From Pseudoclavibacter sp. 13-3 (GTDB taxonomy: Bacteria > Actinomycetota > Actinomycetes > Actinomycetales > Microbacteriaceae), in assembly GCF_021168475.1 (NCBI RefSeq), contig NZ_JAJOZT010000002.1:248001-312000 (forward strand): 64,000 nt of DNA, read 5' to 3'. This document shows, piece by piece, positions 42,992 to 50,374 of the stretch (position 1 is the first letter of the stretch; each line of letters begins with the position of its first letter). A program made the translations under genes and the position numbers. The notes below the pieces were generated by a model. That model did not search any database. It had not been told where the DNA came from and was given only the letters and a program-made list of their open reading frames with translations.

Positions 42992-44070
42992 TGACCGCCG
43001 CAACCGAGATGGTCTGGCTCGGCGCAGACCGCTTCGACGAGCACCGAGTCGAGATGCCCGAGCTGTGGCCCGGCGAGGTACTGGTGCGTGTGCTCGTGGC
43101 GGGCGTCTGCGGCTCCGACCGTCATACCGTGCTCGGTCATCGCGACGCGCCGTGCCCGTCGGTGCTCGGGCATGAGTCGGTGGGCGAGATCGTGGCGATC
43201 GGCTCGCCCGGCCGCGACGCGCCGGCTCCGACCGACGTCGGCGGCGGCGATCTGCAGGTCGGCGACCGCGTCGTCTGGTCGGTCACGGTCGCCTGCGGGC
43301 AGTGCGACCGTTGCCGAGCCGGTGTCACCGCCAAATGTCGCCATCTGCGCAAAGTCGGTCACGAGCGGGCCGACAGCGGATGGCCGCTCTCCGGCGGCTA
43401 CGCCTCGCACATGCTGCTGCCTGTGGGCACGGCGATCACGCGGGTGCCCGACCGTCTCGGGAATCGGGCCGCATCCCTCGCCTCGTGCGCCGGCGGCACG
43501 GCCGTCGCAGCGCTCGAAGTCGCCACGCGGATGCTCGGGCGCGCGGATCTCTCGGGTCTCGAGGTGCTGGTGGTCGGCGCCGGTGCGCTCGGCACGATCG
43601 CGACGGCTGGCGCCGTCGCACTCGGCGGCCAGGTGGCGGTCTGCGACCTCTCGGACGAGCGGCTGCGCACGGCAGGCCGGTTCGGCGCCCGTGTGCATGA
43701 GCCGGGGTCGGCGACGGCCGGCTGCTTCGATGTCGCACTGGAGTTCTCGGGCACGCCGTCGGGCGTGCACAGCGGACTCGCCGGGCTGCGGCTCGGCGGT
43801 GTGCTGGTGATGGTCGGTGCGGTCTCTCCGATCGGCGAGGTGGCCGTCGACCCGGAACACGTGGTGCGCGACCACCTGACCATCACCGGGGTGCACAACT
43901 ACGAGCCCCGGCATCTGGTTCGGGCGGTCGAGCTTCTGGCGCGCGACCCGCTGTGGGAAGAGCTGGTCGAAGCACCGCTGCCGCTGGCACGGCTGCACGA
44001 CGCGCTGCTCGAGCCTGCCGCCGACTCCAGGACGCTGCGGCGCAGCGTGGCGGCAGTCACACGAGGCTGA
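42991..44070 (+). CDS. Phosphonate-associated zinc alcohol dehydrogenase, TIGR03366
   Basis: A 359-residue medium-chain dehydrogenase. VCGSDRHT and GHESVGEIV carry catalytic-zinc ligands, CGQCDRCRAGVTAKC the structural zinc cysteines, and VVGAGALGTIA the NAD-binding loop. Family TIGR03366 members are found with phosphonate catabolism genes. It may interconvert an alcohol and the aldehyde arising from C-P cleavage, or feed hydroxyalkyl-phosphonates into the pathway; both are inference. It is translationally coupled to the HAD gene. Confidence 0.87.
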   Translation: MTAATEMVWLGADRFDEHRVEMPELWPGEVLVRVLVAGVCGSDRHTVLGHRDAPCPSVLGHESVGEIVAIGSPGRDAPAPTDVGGGDLQVGDRVVWSVTVACGQCDRCRAGVTAKCRHLRKVGHERADSGWPLSGGYASHMLLPVGTAITRVPDRLGNRAASLASCAGGTAVAALEVATRMLGRADLSGLEVLVVGAGALGTIATAGAVALGGQVAVCDLSDERLRTAGRFGARVHEPGSATAGCFDVALEFSGTPSGVHSGLAGLRLGGVLVMVGAVSPIGEVAVDPEHVVRDHLTITGVHNYEPRHLVRAVELLARDPLWEELVEAPLPLARLHDALLEPAADSRTLRRSVAAVTRG

Positions 44071-44098
44071 GAGGTCGCGCTGTGGGATCTCGGGCTCG

Positions 44099-44148
44099 GC
44101 CCGTGCACGCCGCCGGGCGTCGTTTGCCGCGTGTTCACCTGCACGGGC
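44099..44148 (+). terminator. Possible terminator after the phosphonate dehydrogenase
   Basis: GCCCGTGCA (44099-44107) and TGCACGGGC (44140-44148) form a perfect 9-bp inverted repeat with a 32-nt loop. It overlaps the next promoter region, so it could equally be an operator. Confidence 0.4.
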
Positions 44149-44154
44149 TAGTGT
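44122..44154 (+). promoter_or_regulatory. PHO-box-like promoter of the riboswitch-EamA unit
   Basis: GTTTGCC (44122) and GTTCACC (44133) are spaced 11 nt. A 9-nt gap separates the second from TAGTGT (44149-44154). The phnD promoter has the same geometry: a GTTCAC unit, 9 nt, then TAGATT. Confidence 0.55.
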
Positions 44155-44164
44155 GCTGAGCGAC

Positions 44165-44268
44165 AGTGCCTAGGGTTCCGGTGCATCGCGCACGACTGGT
44201 CCGAGCGGCACCACGGCGGTCGCCATCGAACGTCGTCATCTGACAGGACAAAAGCCCGGAGGAACCCG
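44165..44268 (+). ncRNA. ykkC-class riboswitch
   Basis: The conserved ykkC blocks appear in order: CCTAGGGTTCCG (44169-44180), a GTGC-ATCGC-GCAC hairpin (44181-44193), ACTGGTCCGAGCG (44195-44207), ACCACGG (44210-44216) and GGACAAAAGCCCGGAGGA (44246-44263). ykkC subtypes bind guanidine (class I), ppGpp, PRPP or nucleoside diphosphates. Guanidine-I aptamers are most often placed before small-multidrug or DMT exporters, which fits the EamA gene here, but the subtype cannot be settled by eye. The 3' GGAACCC (44261-44267) can also pair with GGGTTCC at 44294-44300 around the start codon, giving a translational switch. Confidence 0.82.
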
Positions 44269-44291
44269 TTCGGCGCGCCCGCGCCGTCCAG

Positions 44292-45275
44292 TTGGGTTCC
44301 CCTGTGTCTCTCGTCGCCATCGCTCTCATCACCGTCGGTGCGCTCGCCCACGCCGCCTGGAATCTCATCTCGAAGCGCGCGGCCGCCGGGGGCGTCGCAT
44401 TCCTGCTCGTGGGCGCGCTCGCGTCGACACTGGTCTGGGCACCCGTCGCCGCCTGGGTGCTCGTCATCACGCCGACCTCGTGGTCGGCCCTGATCGTGGG
44501 GTCTGCGGTCTCGGCCCTGCTGCACGTCGGCTACATGCTGCTGCTGCAGCACGGCTACCAGGTGGGCGACATCTCGGTGGTCTACCCCACGGCACGGGGC
44601 TCCGGGCCGCTGCTCTCGGTGATCTTCGCGATCGTGCTCTTCGACGAGCGGCCAGGCGCATCCGCGGTGATCGGCGTCGCGCTCATCATCGCGGGCGTGC
44701 TCTTCATCGGGCTGAGCGATCTGCGCACCACGAACGCCGCACGCACGCGCGTGGGCGTCGTGTTCGGCACGCTCACCGGCGTCACGATCGCCGTGTACAC
44801 GATCTGGGACGCCCACATGGTCAACGGCGCCGGCGTGGCACCGGTCGCGCTGATGGTCGGGTGCAGCCTCGGCGAATCGTTCGCCTTTCTCTGGATGCTG
44901 CTCGGAGGCCGACCATTGCGCCCGTCTCGTCGCGTGGACGTCTCGTCGAGTGACGCCCAGCGCTTCTCGGATCGCAGGGCCGGCGCGTGGAAGAGTCTGC
45001 GCGAACGAGGCGGCGACGCCCGACGTCAGGTCGCTGCGACCATACGGGGCTCGTGGCGCCCGGCACTCGTGTTCGGCGTGCTCTCGCCGCTGTCGTACGT
45101 GGCCGCGCTGATGGCCATGCGCATCGCGCCGGTCTCGCTGGTCGCACCGGCGCGAGAGGTGAGCGTCGTCTTCGTCGCGCTCGCCTCGTGGCTGATCTTT
45201 CGGGAGCCGAGCCCCGTGCGCCGACTGATCGGTGCCACGGTCGTGCTCGGGGGAGTGGTCGTGCTCGCGCTCTGA
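44292..45275 (+). CDS. EamA/DMT-family transporter
   Basis: A 327-residue membrane protein with two EamA-type halves, about ten helices in total, split by a charged cytoplasmic stretch (about 205-260, rich in Arg/Ser/Asp). The first half has AHAAWNLISKRAA and GYQVGDISVVYPTARGSGPLLS, and the second ends RIAPVSLVAPAREVSVVFVALASWLIF. The start is the TTG at 44292 or the GTG at 44304; both lie in or beside a hairpin formed with the riboswitch 3' end. The substrate probably matches the riboswitch ligand, for example guanidine export, which is inference. Confidence 0.85.
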   Translation: MGSPVSLVAIALITVGALAHAAWNLISKRAAAGGVAFLLVGALASTLVWAPVAAWVLVITPTSWSALIVGSAVSALLHVGYMLLLQHGYQVGDISVVYPTARGSGPLLSVIFAIVLFDERPGASAVIGVALIIAGVLFIGLSDLRTTNAARTRVGVVFGTLTGVTIAVYTIWDAHMVNGAGVAPVALMVGCSLGESFAFLWMLLGGRPLRPSRRVDVSSSDAQRFSDRRAGAWKSLRERGGDARRQVAATIRGSWRPALVFGVLSPLSYVAALMAMRIAPVSLVAPAREVSVVFVALASWLIFREPSPVRRLIGATVVLGGVVVLAL

Positions 45276-45338
45276 GCGTGTTCCAACACCTGACACCCGA
45301 GGCCTGGGCGACCTCTACGCGTCGACGCAGGGCGTCGA

Positions 45339-45448
45339 GTTCACCCGGCATTCACCCGGTGACGGCCCCGTTCACCTGTGCAGCGGTGGGCGTTCACTCC
45401 TGCGGCAAGGTCTGTTCACATGGCGTCCTTAGATTCGAGTCGTTCACC
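45339..45448 (+). promoter_or_regulatory. PHO-box array and promoter of phnDCE
   Basis: GTTCAC/ATTCAC units occur at 45339, 45350, 45370, 45392, 45414 and 45442. Spacings of 11, 22 and 22 nt fit the 11-nt direct-repeat rule of actinobacterial PhoP sites. TAGATT (45430-45435) is the -10, with the 45414 unit in the -35 zone. The transporter is therefore likely induced by phosphate limitation. Confidence 0.75.
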
Positions 45449-45490
45449 AGCAAGAGCGCGCCCCTGGCGCAGATCGGATGAGGATTCTCC

Positions 45491-46432
45491 ATGAAGAAAC
45501 TGTTCACCAAGGTCGCGGCTGTCGGCTTCGCGGCCACCGCGGCACTGAGCCTGGCAGCCTGCTCCAGCTCATCAGACTCGGCTTCGTCGTCGAATGTCGG
45601 TGGCAGCTTCGCCGAGAACTCCGACACACTCGTCTTCGGCGCCGTGCCCGACTCGGCCGACACTGAGACCAACTACCAGCCGCTGATGGACTACATCGCC
45701 AAAGAGACCGGCAAGAAGGTCGAGTACAAGCAGTCGACCGACTACGCAGCGCTCATCGAGGCCGCGGTCTCGGGCAAGATCGACGTCGCCTCGTTCTCGG
45801 GCTTCACCTATGTCACCGCCAAGAACAACGGTGCAGAGCTCACCCCGATCTCGTCGATCGTGACCAAAGAGGGTCAGGAGCCCGGCTACTACTCCGAGGC
45901 CATCGTTCCCGCGAACTCGTCGATCAGCAGCGTCGCCGACTTCAAGGGCAAGAAGGTCTGCTTCGTCTCGCCCAGCTCCACCTCGGGCTTTCTCTTTCCC
46001 AGCTACGAGCTGCTGAACCAGGACATCAAGGTGAACGCCGATGATCCGTCGCAGTCTGACGTCACCGCGGTGTTCGCCGGCAAGCACGACGTCAGCGTGC
46101 AGAAGGTCTCGGAGGGCACGGAGTGCGAGGCCGGCTTCGCCGAGGACAGCGAGGTCGAGAAGGCCGGCGACAAGGTCAAAGTCATCGACAAGGTGCTCGT
46201 GCCCGGCGCCCCGATCGTCATGAACGACGCACTGCCGCAAGACGTCAAAGACTCGCTGAGCAAGACGCTCAGCGACGTCACCATCACGCAGATCGCCGAT
46301 GCCGGCATCAAGGACGCGACCAGCGAGGGCTTCGCCTCGGCGTTCTACGAGACCAAGCCGGTCGACGACCAGTACTACGACACGATTCGCGACATCTGCT
46401 CGAAGACCAACGCGAAGCAGTGCCAGGGCTGA
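45491..46432 (+). CDS. phnD: Phosphonate ABC transporter substrate-binding lipoprotein
   Basis: A 313-residue PhnD/PtxB-family binding protein. The signal peptide ends at a lipobox LAAC (Cys about 24). Family blocks are LVFGAVPDSADTETNYQPL, SGKIDVASFSGFTYV and KKVCFVSPSSTSGFLFPSYELL; the Ser/Thr-rich last block contacts the phosphonate or phosphite oxygens. GATGAGGA precedes the ATG. It lies behind a PHO-box array and before the ATPase and fused permease. The exact ligand (2-aminoethylphosphonate, methylphosphonate, phosphite) cannot be told from sequence. Confidence 0.9.
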   Translation: MKKLFTKVAAVGFAATAALSLAACSSSSDSASSSNVGGSFAENSDTLVFGAVPDSADTETNYQPLMDYIAKETGKKVEYKQSTDYAALIEAAVSGKIDVASFSGFTYVTAKNNGAELTPISSIVTKEGQEPGYYSEAIVPANSSISSVADFKGKKVCFVSPSSTSGFLFPSYELLNQDIKVNADDPSQSDVTAVFAGKHDVSVQKVSEGTECEAGFAEDSEVEKAGDKVKVIDKVLVPGAPIVMNDALPQDVKDSLSKTLSDVTITQIADAGIKDATSEGFASAFYETKPVDDQYYDTIRDICSKTNAKQCQG

Positions 46433-46455
46433 TCCCCTGACCTGTGACCACGACG

Positions 46456-46492
46456 GCGTCGGTCGGTGCGGCTCTCCGTCACCGGCCGACGC
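46456..46492 (+). terminator. Stem-loop between phnD and phnC
   Basis: Arms 46456-46468 and 46480-46492 form a 13-bp stem with a single T-G wobble and an 11-nt loop, 24 nt after the phnD stop. It resembles in placement the gluB-gluC and znuA-znuC hairpins. Confidence 0.6.
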
Positions 46493-46578
46493 GCTCGTGT
46501 CTCAGACGCCACTCAGCAAGCATCCATCGACGACCGCGCGAGACAGATCTCACTCGGCGCAGACTCAAGGAGAACACG

Positions 46579-47475
46579 ATGACCAGCCAACCCGCCAGAC
46601 CTCACCAGCCGCACGCCGGCGAGACGGTGGTCGAGGTGAGAGACCTCACGAAGCGCTTCGGCACCAACACCGCGCTGCGCGACGTGAACGTGACCGTGCA
46701 GCAGGGCGAGGTCGTCGTGCTGCTCGGCCTGTCGGGCTCGGGAAAGTCGACGCTGCTGCGCCATCTCAACGCGCTCGAAGAGCCCACGAGCGGCACCGTC
46801 ACAGTGCTCGGGCAACAGGTGAGCTCGCTGAGAGGCAAGGCGCTGCGGACGCTGCGCGCACGAGTCGGCGTGATCTTTCAGCAGTTCGAGCTGGTGGGGT
46901 CGCTGACGGTGCTCGAGAACGTGCTCACCGGCGCACTGGCGAAGATCAGGGGCCCGCGTCTCGGCCTCTGGGGCTACTCCAAACAGCTGCGGCTCAAAGG
47001 GCTCGTGCATCTGGAACGCGTCGGGCTGCTCGAGCGCGCATATCAGCGCGCCGACACCCTGTCGGGCGGTCAGCAGCAGCGCGTCGCGATCGCCCGTGCG
47101 CTCATGCAGGATCCCGAGGTGCTGCTCGCCGACGAGCCGGTCGCGTCGCTCGACCCGGAGTCGAGTGAGCAGGTCATGAACCTCATCCGCGAGATCGCCC
47201 TCGACGAGGGACTCACCGTGATCTGCAGCCTGCACCAGGTCGATCTCGCGCTCAGCTGGGGTGACCGCATCGTCGGTCTGCGCTCGGGCGAGATCGTGCT
47301 CGACACCCCCGCCGCAGGCCTCGACAAGGCAGAGGTCATGGAGATCTACGGCCGCGTCGTCACCTCGACGAGCGAGCTGCACGCGATCGAGCACGAGCTC
47401 ATCGCGACCGGAGTGGGCGCGGATCGCGGCGAGTCGCATCCGCTGGCCGGCAGCGAGCCCGAGGGCGTGCGCTGA
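46579..47475 (+). CDS. phnC: Phosphonate ABC transporter ATPase
   Basis: A 298-residue ABC ATPase of the PhnC group. Walker A is GLSGSGKST, Q-loop VIFQQFELV, signature [15 protein letters not shown] and Walker B LLADEPVASLDPE, with H-loop CSLHQVDLALSWGDRIVGLR. The ATG at 46579 has AAGGAG upstream; a longer frame beginning at 46444 lacks family similarity. It overlaps the permease gene by 1 nt. The C-terminal 35 residues are a polar extension. Confidence 0.92.
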   Translation: MTSQPARPHQPHAGETVVEVRDLTKRFGTNTALRDVNVTVQQGEVVVLLGLSGSGKSTLLRHLNALEEPTSGTVTVLGQQVSSLRGKALRTLRARVGVIFQQFELVGSLTVLENVLTGALAKIRGPRLGLWGYSKQLRLKGLVHLERVGLLERAYQRADTLSGGQQQRVAIARALMQDPEVLLADEPVASLDPESSEQVMNLIREIALDEGLTVICSLHQVDLALSWGDRIVGLRSGEIVLDTPAAGLDKAEVMEIYGRVVTSTSELHAIEHELIATGVGADRGESHPLAGSEPEGVR

Positions 47476-49295
47476 TGACCGCGCTCACTCCCGCCTCGGT
47501 GCGGGCGACGCTCAGCGAGGCCGAGGCCCAGTCGCTGCGGGATCGGGCGCGCGGGTCGCGTCGCCCGCTGGCGCAGGTGCTCTCACAGGGCCTCGCCATC
47601 ACGGCGCTGCTTGTGCTGCTGGTGCTGGCCGTCGCCTCGATCTTCGGGCTGAACCTCTCAGTCAGCACGTTTCTCGAGAGCGGGCCCAACGCCCAGCGCT
47701 TTCTGCGCCGGGTGGGGTCGATCACCTTTCCGGCTCCCGATCGTCTGCTGTTTCTGACCGGCATCACGCTCGGCATCGTGATTCTCGGCACGCTGATGGC
47801 GGCGCTGATCTCGATTCCGGTCGCCTACCTCGCCGCGTCGAACACGGCCCCGAACCGCTTCTGCCAGGTGCTCGGCCGGTTCATCGGCGTGTTCGCCCGC
47901 GCGCTGCCGGACGTCGTGCTCGCGATGGTCTTCGTGCTGATGTTCTCGATCGGGTCGCTTCCCGGCATTCTCGCGATCGGTCTGCACTCGGTCGGCATGA
48001 TCTCGAAGATGTTCGCCGATGCGATCGAGCAGATCGATCCGGGGCCGGTCGAGGCCATCCGAGCTGCCGGCGGCGGGCGCATGCAGCAGTTCGTCTCGGG
48101 CATTCTGCCTCAGGTCGCCCCCTCCTGGGTGGCCACCACCCTGCACCGCAACGACATCAATCTGCGCGGCTCGGTGATTCTCGGCTATGTCGGCATCGTC
48201 GGCCTCGGTTACGACATGGCCAACTCGTTCGCGCAGCTCGACTACTCCAAGGGCGTCGGCATCGCGATCGTGATCTTCGCACTCTGCGTCGTGATGGAGG
48301 TCATCTCGAGCAGCATCCGCAAGGTGATGCTGGGCGCGGCCGCGCAGCGACGCAGCGTGATCGACCGTTTGCTCGACCGAATCGTCGGGTCGCGAACGCA
48401 GGCGGCCACGTCGCGAAGCGGCGTCAGGCGGGCGGGCGCGAGCGGGGCATCCGCCGTCACCGAGCCCACCGGGTCGCTGCGTCAGCGCGGGGCCAGCCGG
48501 GCGGCCGTCGCGGCACTGCGGCGACCGTGGACCCGTTCGCGGGTGCGCAACACGACTTGGGGCTGGGTCGCCGCGGTGGTCATCGTGCTCGCGGTCATCG
48601 TCAGCGATATCCAGTGGGGCGACTTCGCCACGTTCTGGGCCAAGCTGCCGGCGACTCTGGCGAAATTCTGGCCGCTGAACTTCGGCTCGTACGGGCCGCA
48701 GATCATCACCGGCGCACTGGGCGAGACGATCGCGATCGCCCTCGCGGCCACGTTGATCAGCCTGGTCTTCTCAGTCGTCATCGGCTCGCTCGCCGCACGC
48801 AACGTGGCGCCGACCGGGGGAGTGCGCGGGCTCAACCGATTCCTGCTGGTGGTGATCCGCGGCATTCCCGAGACGATTCTCGCGATCATGCTGATCATCA
48901 TCACCGGTCTGGGCGGCCAGGCCGGGGCGCTCGCACTGGGCTTCTGCGGCATCGGTCTGCTCGGCAAGCTGATCGCCGACTCGTTCGAAGAGGTGGATGC
49001 CGGGCCGGAGCGGGCGCTGTCGGCCACCGGCGCGACGCGCGCACAGGTCTACACGGCGGCCACGCTGCCGCAGGGCCGACGCTCGCTGATCGCGCACACG
49101 ATGTACATGCTCGACACGAACATCCGCGCGGGCACGCTGCTGGGAGTCGTGGGCGCCGGGGGCGTCGGCTACTATCTGCTGAACGCCTCGCAGGGGGCCA
49201 ACTACGGGCTGGTCGGCGTCATCGTGCTGCTGGTGTTCGGCGTCGTGCTGGTCGTCGAGGCGCTGTCGATCTGGCTGCGTCGGGTCTTTCGCTGA
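47475..49295 (+). CDS. phnE: Fused phosphonate ABC transporter permease (two PhnE domains)
   Basis: A 606-residue protein in which two PhnE-type permeases are joined. The first domain (about 1-295) has the coupling loop AIEQIDPGPVEAIRAAGGGRMQQFVSGILPQ and the block LRGSVILGYVGIVGLG. The second (about 345-606) has EEVDAGPERALSATGATRAQVYTAATLPQ and NIRAGTLLGVVGAGGVG. A basic Ala/Arg-rich linker (about 295-345) connects them. Many bacteria encode two separate phnE genes; the fusion fixes a 1:1 heterodimer-like channel. Confidence 0.92.
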   Translation: MTALTPASVRATLSEAEAQSLRDRARGSRRPLAQVLSQGLAITALLVLLVLAVASIFGLNLSVSTFLESGPNAQRFLRRVGSITFPAPDRLLFLTGITLGIVILGTLMAALISIPVAYLAASNTAPNRFCQVLGRFIGVFARALPDVVLAMVFVLMFSIGSLPGILAIGLHSVGMISKMFADAIEQIDPGPVEAIRAAGGGRMQQFVSGILPQVAPSWVATTLHRNDINLRGSVILGYVGIVGLGYDMANSFAQLDYSKGVGIAIVIFALCVVMEVISSSIRKVMLGAAAQRRSVIDRLLDRIVGSRTQAATSRSGVRRAGASGASAVTEPTGSLRQRGASRAAVAALRRPWTRSRVRNTTWGWVAAVVIVLAVIVSDIQWGDFATFWAKLPATLAKFWPLNFGSYGPQIITGALGETIAIALAATLISLVFSVVIGSLAARNVAPTGGVRGLNRFLLVVIRGIPETILAIMLIIITGLGGQAGALALGFCGIGLLGKLIADSFEEVDAGPERALSATGATRAQVYTAATLPQGRRSLIAHTMYMLDTNIRAGTLLGVVGAGGVGYYLLNASQGANYGLVGVIVLLVFGVVLVVEALSIWLRRVFR

Positions 49296-49400
49296 TCTGG
49301 TGCAGGCATGGCACTGATCGGTACGGGGCCTGGCGCTGATCGGGTGCAGTCCTGGCGCTGATCTGGCGCAGGTCTGCTGCCGATCTGCGCTGGGCGGTCG
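49292..49400. repeat. Degenerate 22-bp tandem repeat after phnE
   Basis: About five copies of a 22-bp unit beginning CTGATC or CCGATC and containing TGGCGC or GTGCAGG follow one another at 49292, 49314, 49336, 49358 and 49380. The first unit contains the phnE stop codon. No coding function is apparent. Confidence 0.7.
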
Positions 49401-49410
49401 CCGATGTCTG

Positions 49411-49440
49411 TTGCGATCTGCGCGTGAAAACCAATAAACT
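49411..49440 (+). promoter_or_regulatory. Promoter of the rpmB-rpmG-rpsN operon
   Basis: TTGCGA (49411-49416) and TAAACT (49435-49440) are separated by 18 bp. TGAAAA at 49425-49430 resembles one half of a Zur site, but the other half is not convincing. Confidence 0.5.
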
Positions 49441-49473
49441 GAGTAGGTTGCAGATCTTCCACGTCTGCATCGC

Positions 49474-49537
49474 GTGATGCGGAACCCCGCATCACAGCCG
49501 ACAAGAGATCTTGGGTGATCGCCATCGGGGCGGTCAC
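49474..49537 (+). promoter_or_regulatory. Two-hairpin structured leader of rpmB
   Basis: A 9-bp hairpin (GTGATGCGG-AACC-CCGCATCAC, 49474-49495) and a second one with one wobble (GTGATCGCC-ATCGG-GGCGGTCAC, 49515-49537) lie in the roughly 105-nt leader. The second ends 3 nt before the CAGGAGG ribosome site. This could be an autoregulatory leader for the ribosomal proteins. Confidence 0.45.
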
Positions 49538-49553
49538 GGTACAGGAGGAAACC

Positions 49554-49790
49554 ATGGCAGCAGTCTGCCAGGTGACTGGAGCCACGCCGGGCTTCGGGCA
49601 CAGCATCTCGCATTCACACCGGCGCAACAAACGCCGATTCGACCCCAACGTGCAGAAGAAGACGTACTTCGTTCCGTCACTGCGTCGCAAGGTCACGCTG
49701 AACGTCTCGGCGAAGGGCATCAAGGTCATTGACAGCCGCGGTATCGATGCCGTCGTGCAGGAACTGATCGCTAAAGGGGTGAAGCTCTGA
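49554..49790 (+). CDS. rpmB: 50S ribosomal protein L28, zinc-independent type
   Basis: A 78-residue L28 ([20 protein letters not shown] and [20 protein letters not shown]). Only one cysteine is present, so the CxxC zinc ribbon of the C-plus form is missing. It is the first gene of rpmB-rpmG-rpsN, the arrangement seen for zinc-responsive paralogs in actinomycetes. The ATG at 49554 has CAGGAGG upstream. The stop overlaps rpmG by 1 nt. Confidence 0.95.
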   Translation: MAAVCQVTGATPGFGHSISHSHRRNKRRFDPNVQKKTYFVPSLRRKVTLNVSAKGIKVIDSRGIDAVVQELIAKGVKL

Positions 49791-49957
49791 TGGCCAAGAA
49801 GTCTGATGTTCGTCCCATCATCAAGCTGCGTTCGACCGCCGGCACCGGGTACACCTACGTGACCCGCAAGAACCGTCGCAACAACCCTGATCGCATCGTG
49901 CTGAAGAAGTACGACCCGGTCGTTCGCAAACACGTCGAGTTTCGCGAGGAGCGCTAA
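49790..49957 (+). CDS. rpmG: 50S ribosomal protein L33, zinc-independent type
   Basis: A 55-residue L33 (start [20 protein letters not shown], end [12 protein letters not shown]). It has no cysteine at all, so it is the C-minus type. The start overlaps the rpmB stop in TGATG, and the stop is 5 nt before rpsN, giving a tightly coupled operon. Confidence 0.95.
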   Translation: MAKKSDVRPIIKLRSTAGTGYTYVTRKNRRNNPDRIVLKKYDPVVRKHVEFREER

Positions 49958-49962
49958 GAAGC

Positions 49963-50268
49963 ATGGCTAAGAAGAGCAAAATCGCGCGCAATGAGCAGCG
50001 CAAAGTGATCGTCGAGCGGTACGCCGAGAAGCGTGCTCAGCTCAAGAAGCAGCTGGTCGACCCCAACTCGACCGACGAGCAGCGCGAAGAGGCCCGCGTC
50101 GGCCTGCAGAAGCTGCCCCGCAACGCATCGCCGGTGCGCGTTCGCAATCGCGACGCCATCGACGGTCGTCCCCGCGGCCACCTGAGCGCCTACGGCATCT
50201 CTCGTGTGCGCTTCCGCGACATGGCTCACCGCGGTGAGCTTCCAGGTATCACCAAGTCCAGCTGGTAG
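49963..50268 (+). CDS. rpsN: 30S ribosomal protein S14, zinc-independent long form
   Basis: A 101-residue S14 of the long, cysteine-free type ([41 protein letters not shown]). The zinc form is about 61 residues with a CxxC pair. It completes the rpmB-rpmG-rpsN operon and can replace zinc-binding S14 when zinc is limiting. A 9-bp hairpin follows. Confidence 0.96.
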   Translation: MAKKSKIARNEQRKVIVERYAEKRAQLKKQLVDPNSTDEQREEARVGLQKLPRNASPVRVRNRDAIDGRPRGHLSAYGISRVRFRDMAHRGELPGITKSSW

Positions 50269-50277
50269 CCTGATGTT

Positions 50278-50314
50278 CCGCCGGTCATGCAGCGTTTCGG
50301 CGCTCGACCGGCGG
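50278..50314 (+). terminator. Terminator after rpsN
   Basis: CCGCCGGTC (50278-50286) and GACCGGCGG (50306-50314) form a perfect 9-bp stem 10 nt past the rpsN stop. Confidence 0.7.
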
Positions 50315-50374
50315 ATCTCAAGCACAGCACGAACCGTCCGTAGCCAAAATCGAACTGAACACTAGGGAGTACTC

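Noticed and set aside
44258-44263. GGAGG as the Shine-Dalgarno of the EamA gene
   Set aside because: It is 29 nt from the nearest in-frame start and coincides with the conserved 3' block of the ykkC aptamer.
47261-49339. A 692-codon plus-strand frame overlapping phnC and phnE
   Set aside because: It is out of frame with the recognised transporter genes and shows no family features.
49425-49440. Full Zur box at the rpmB promoter
   Set aside because: Only the left half resembles the consensus; the right half lacks the TTTTCA-like arm.
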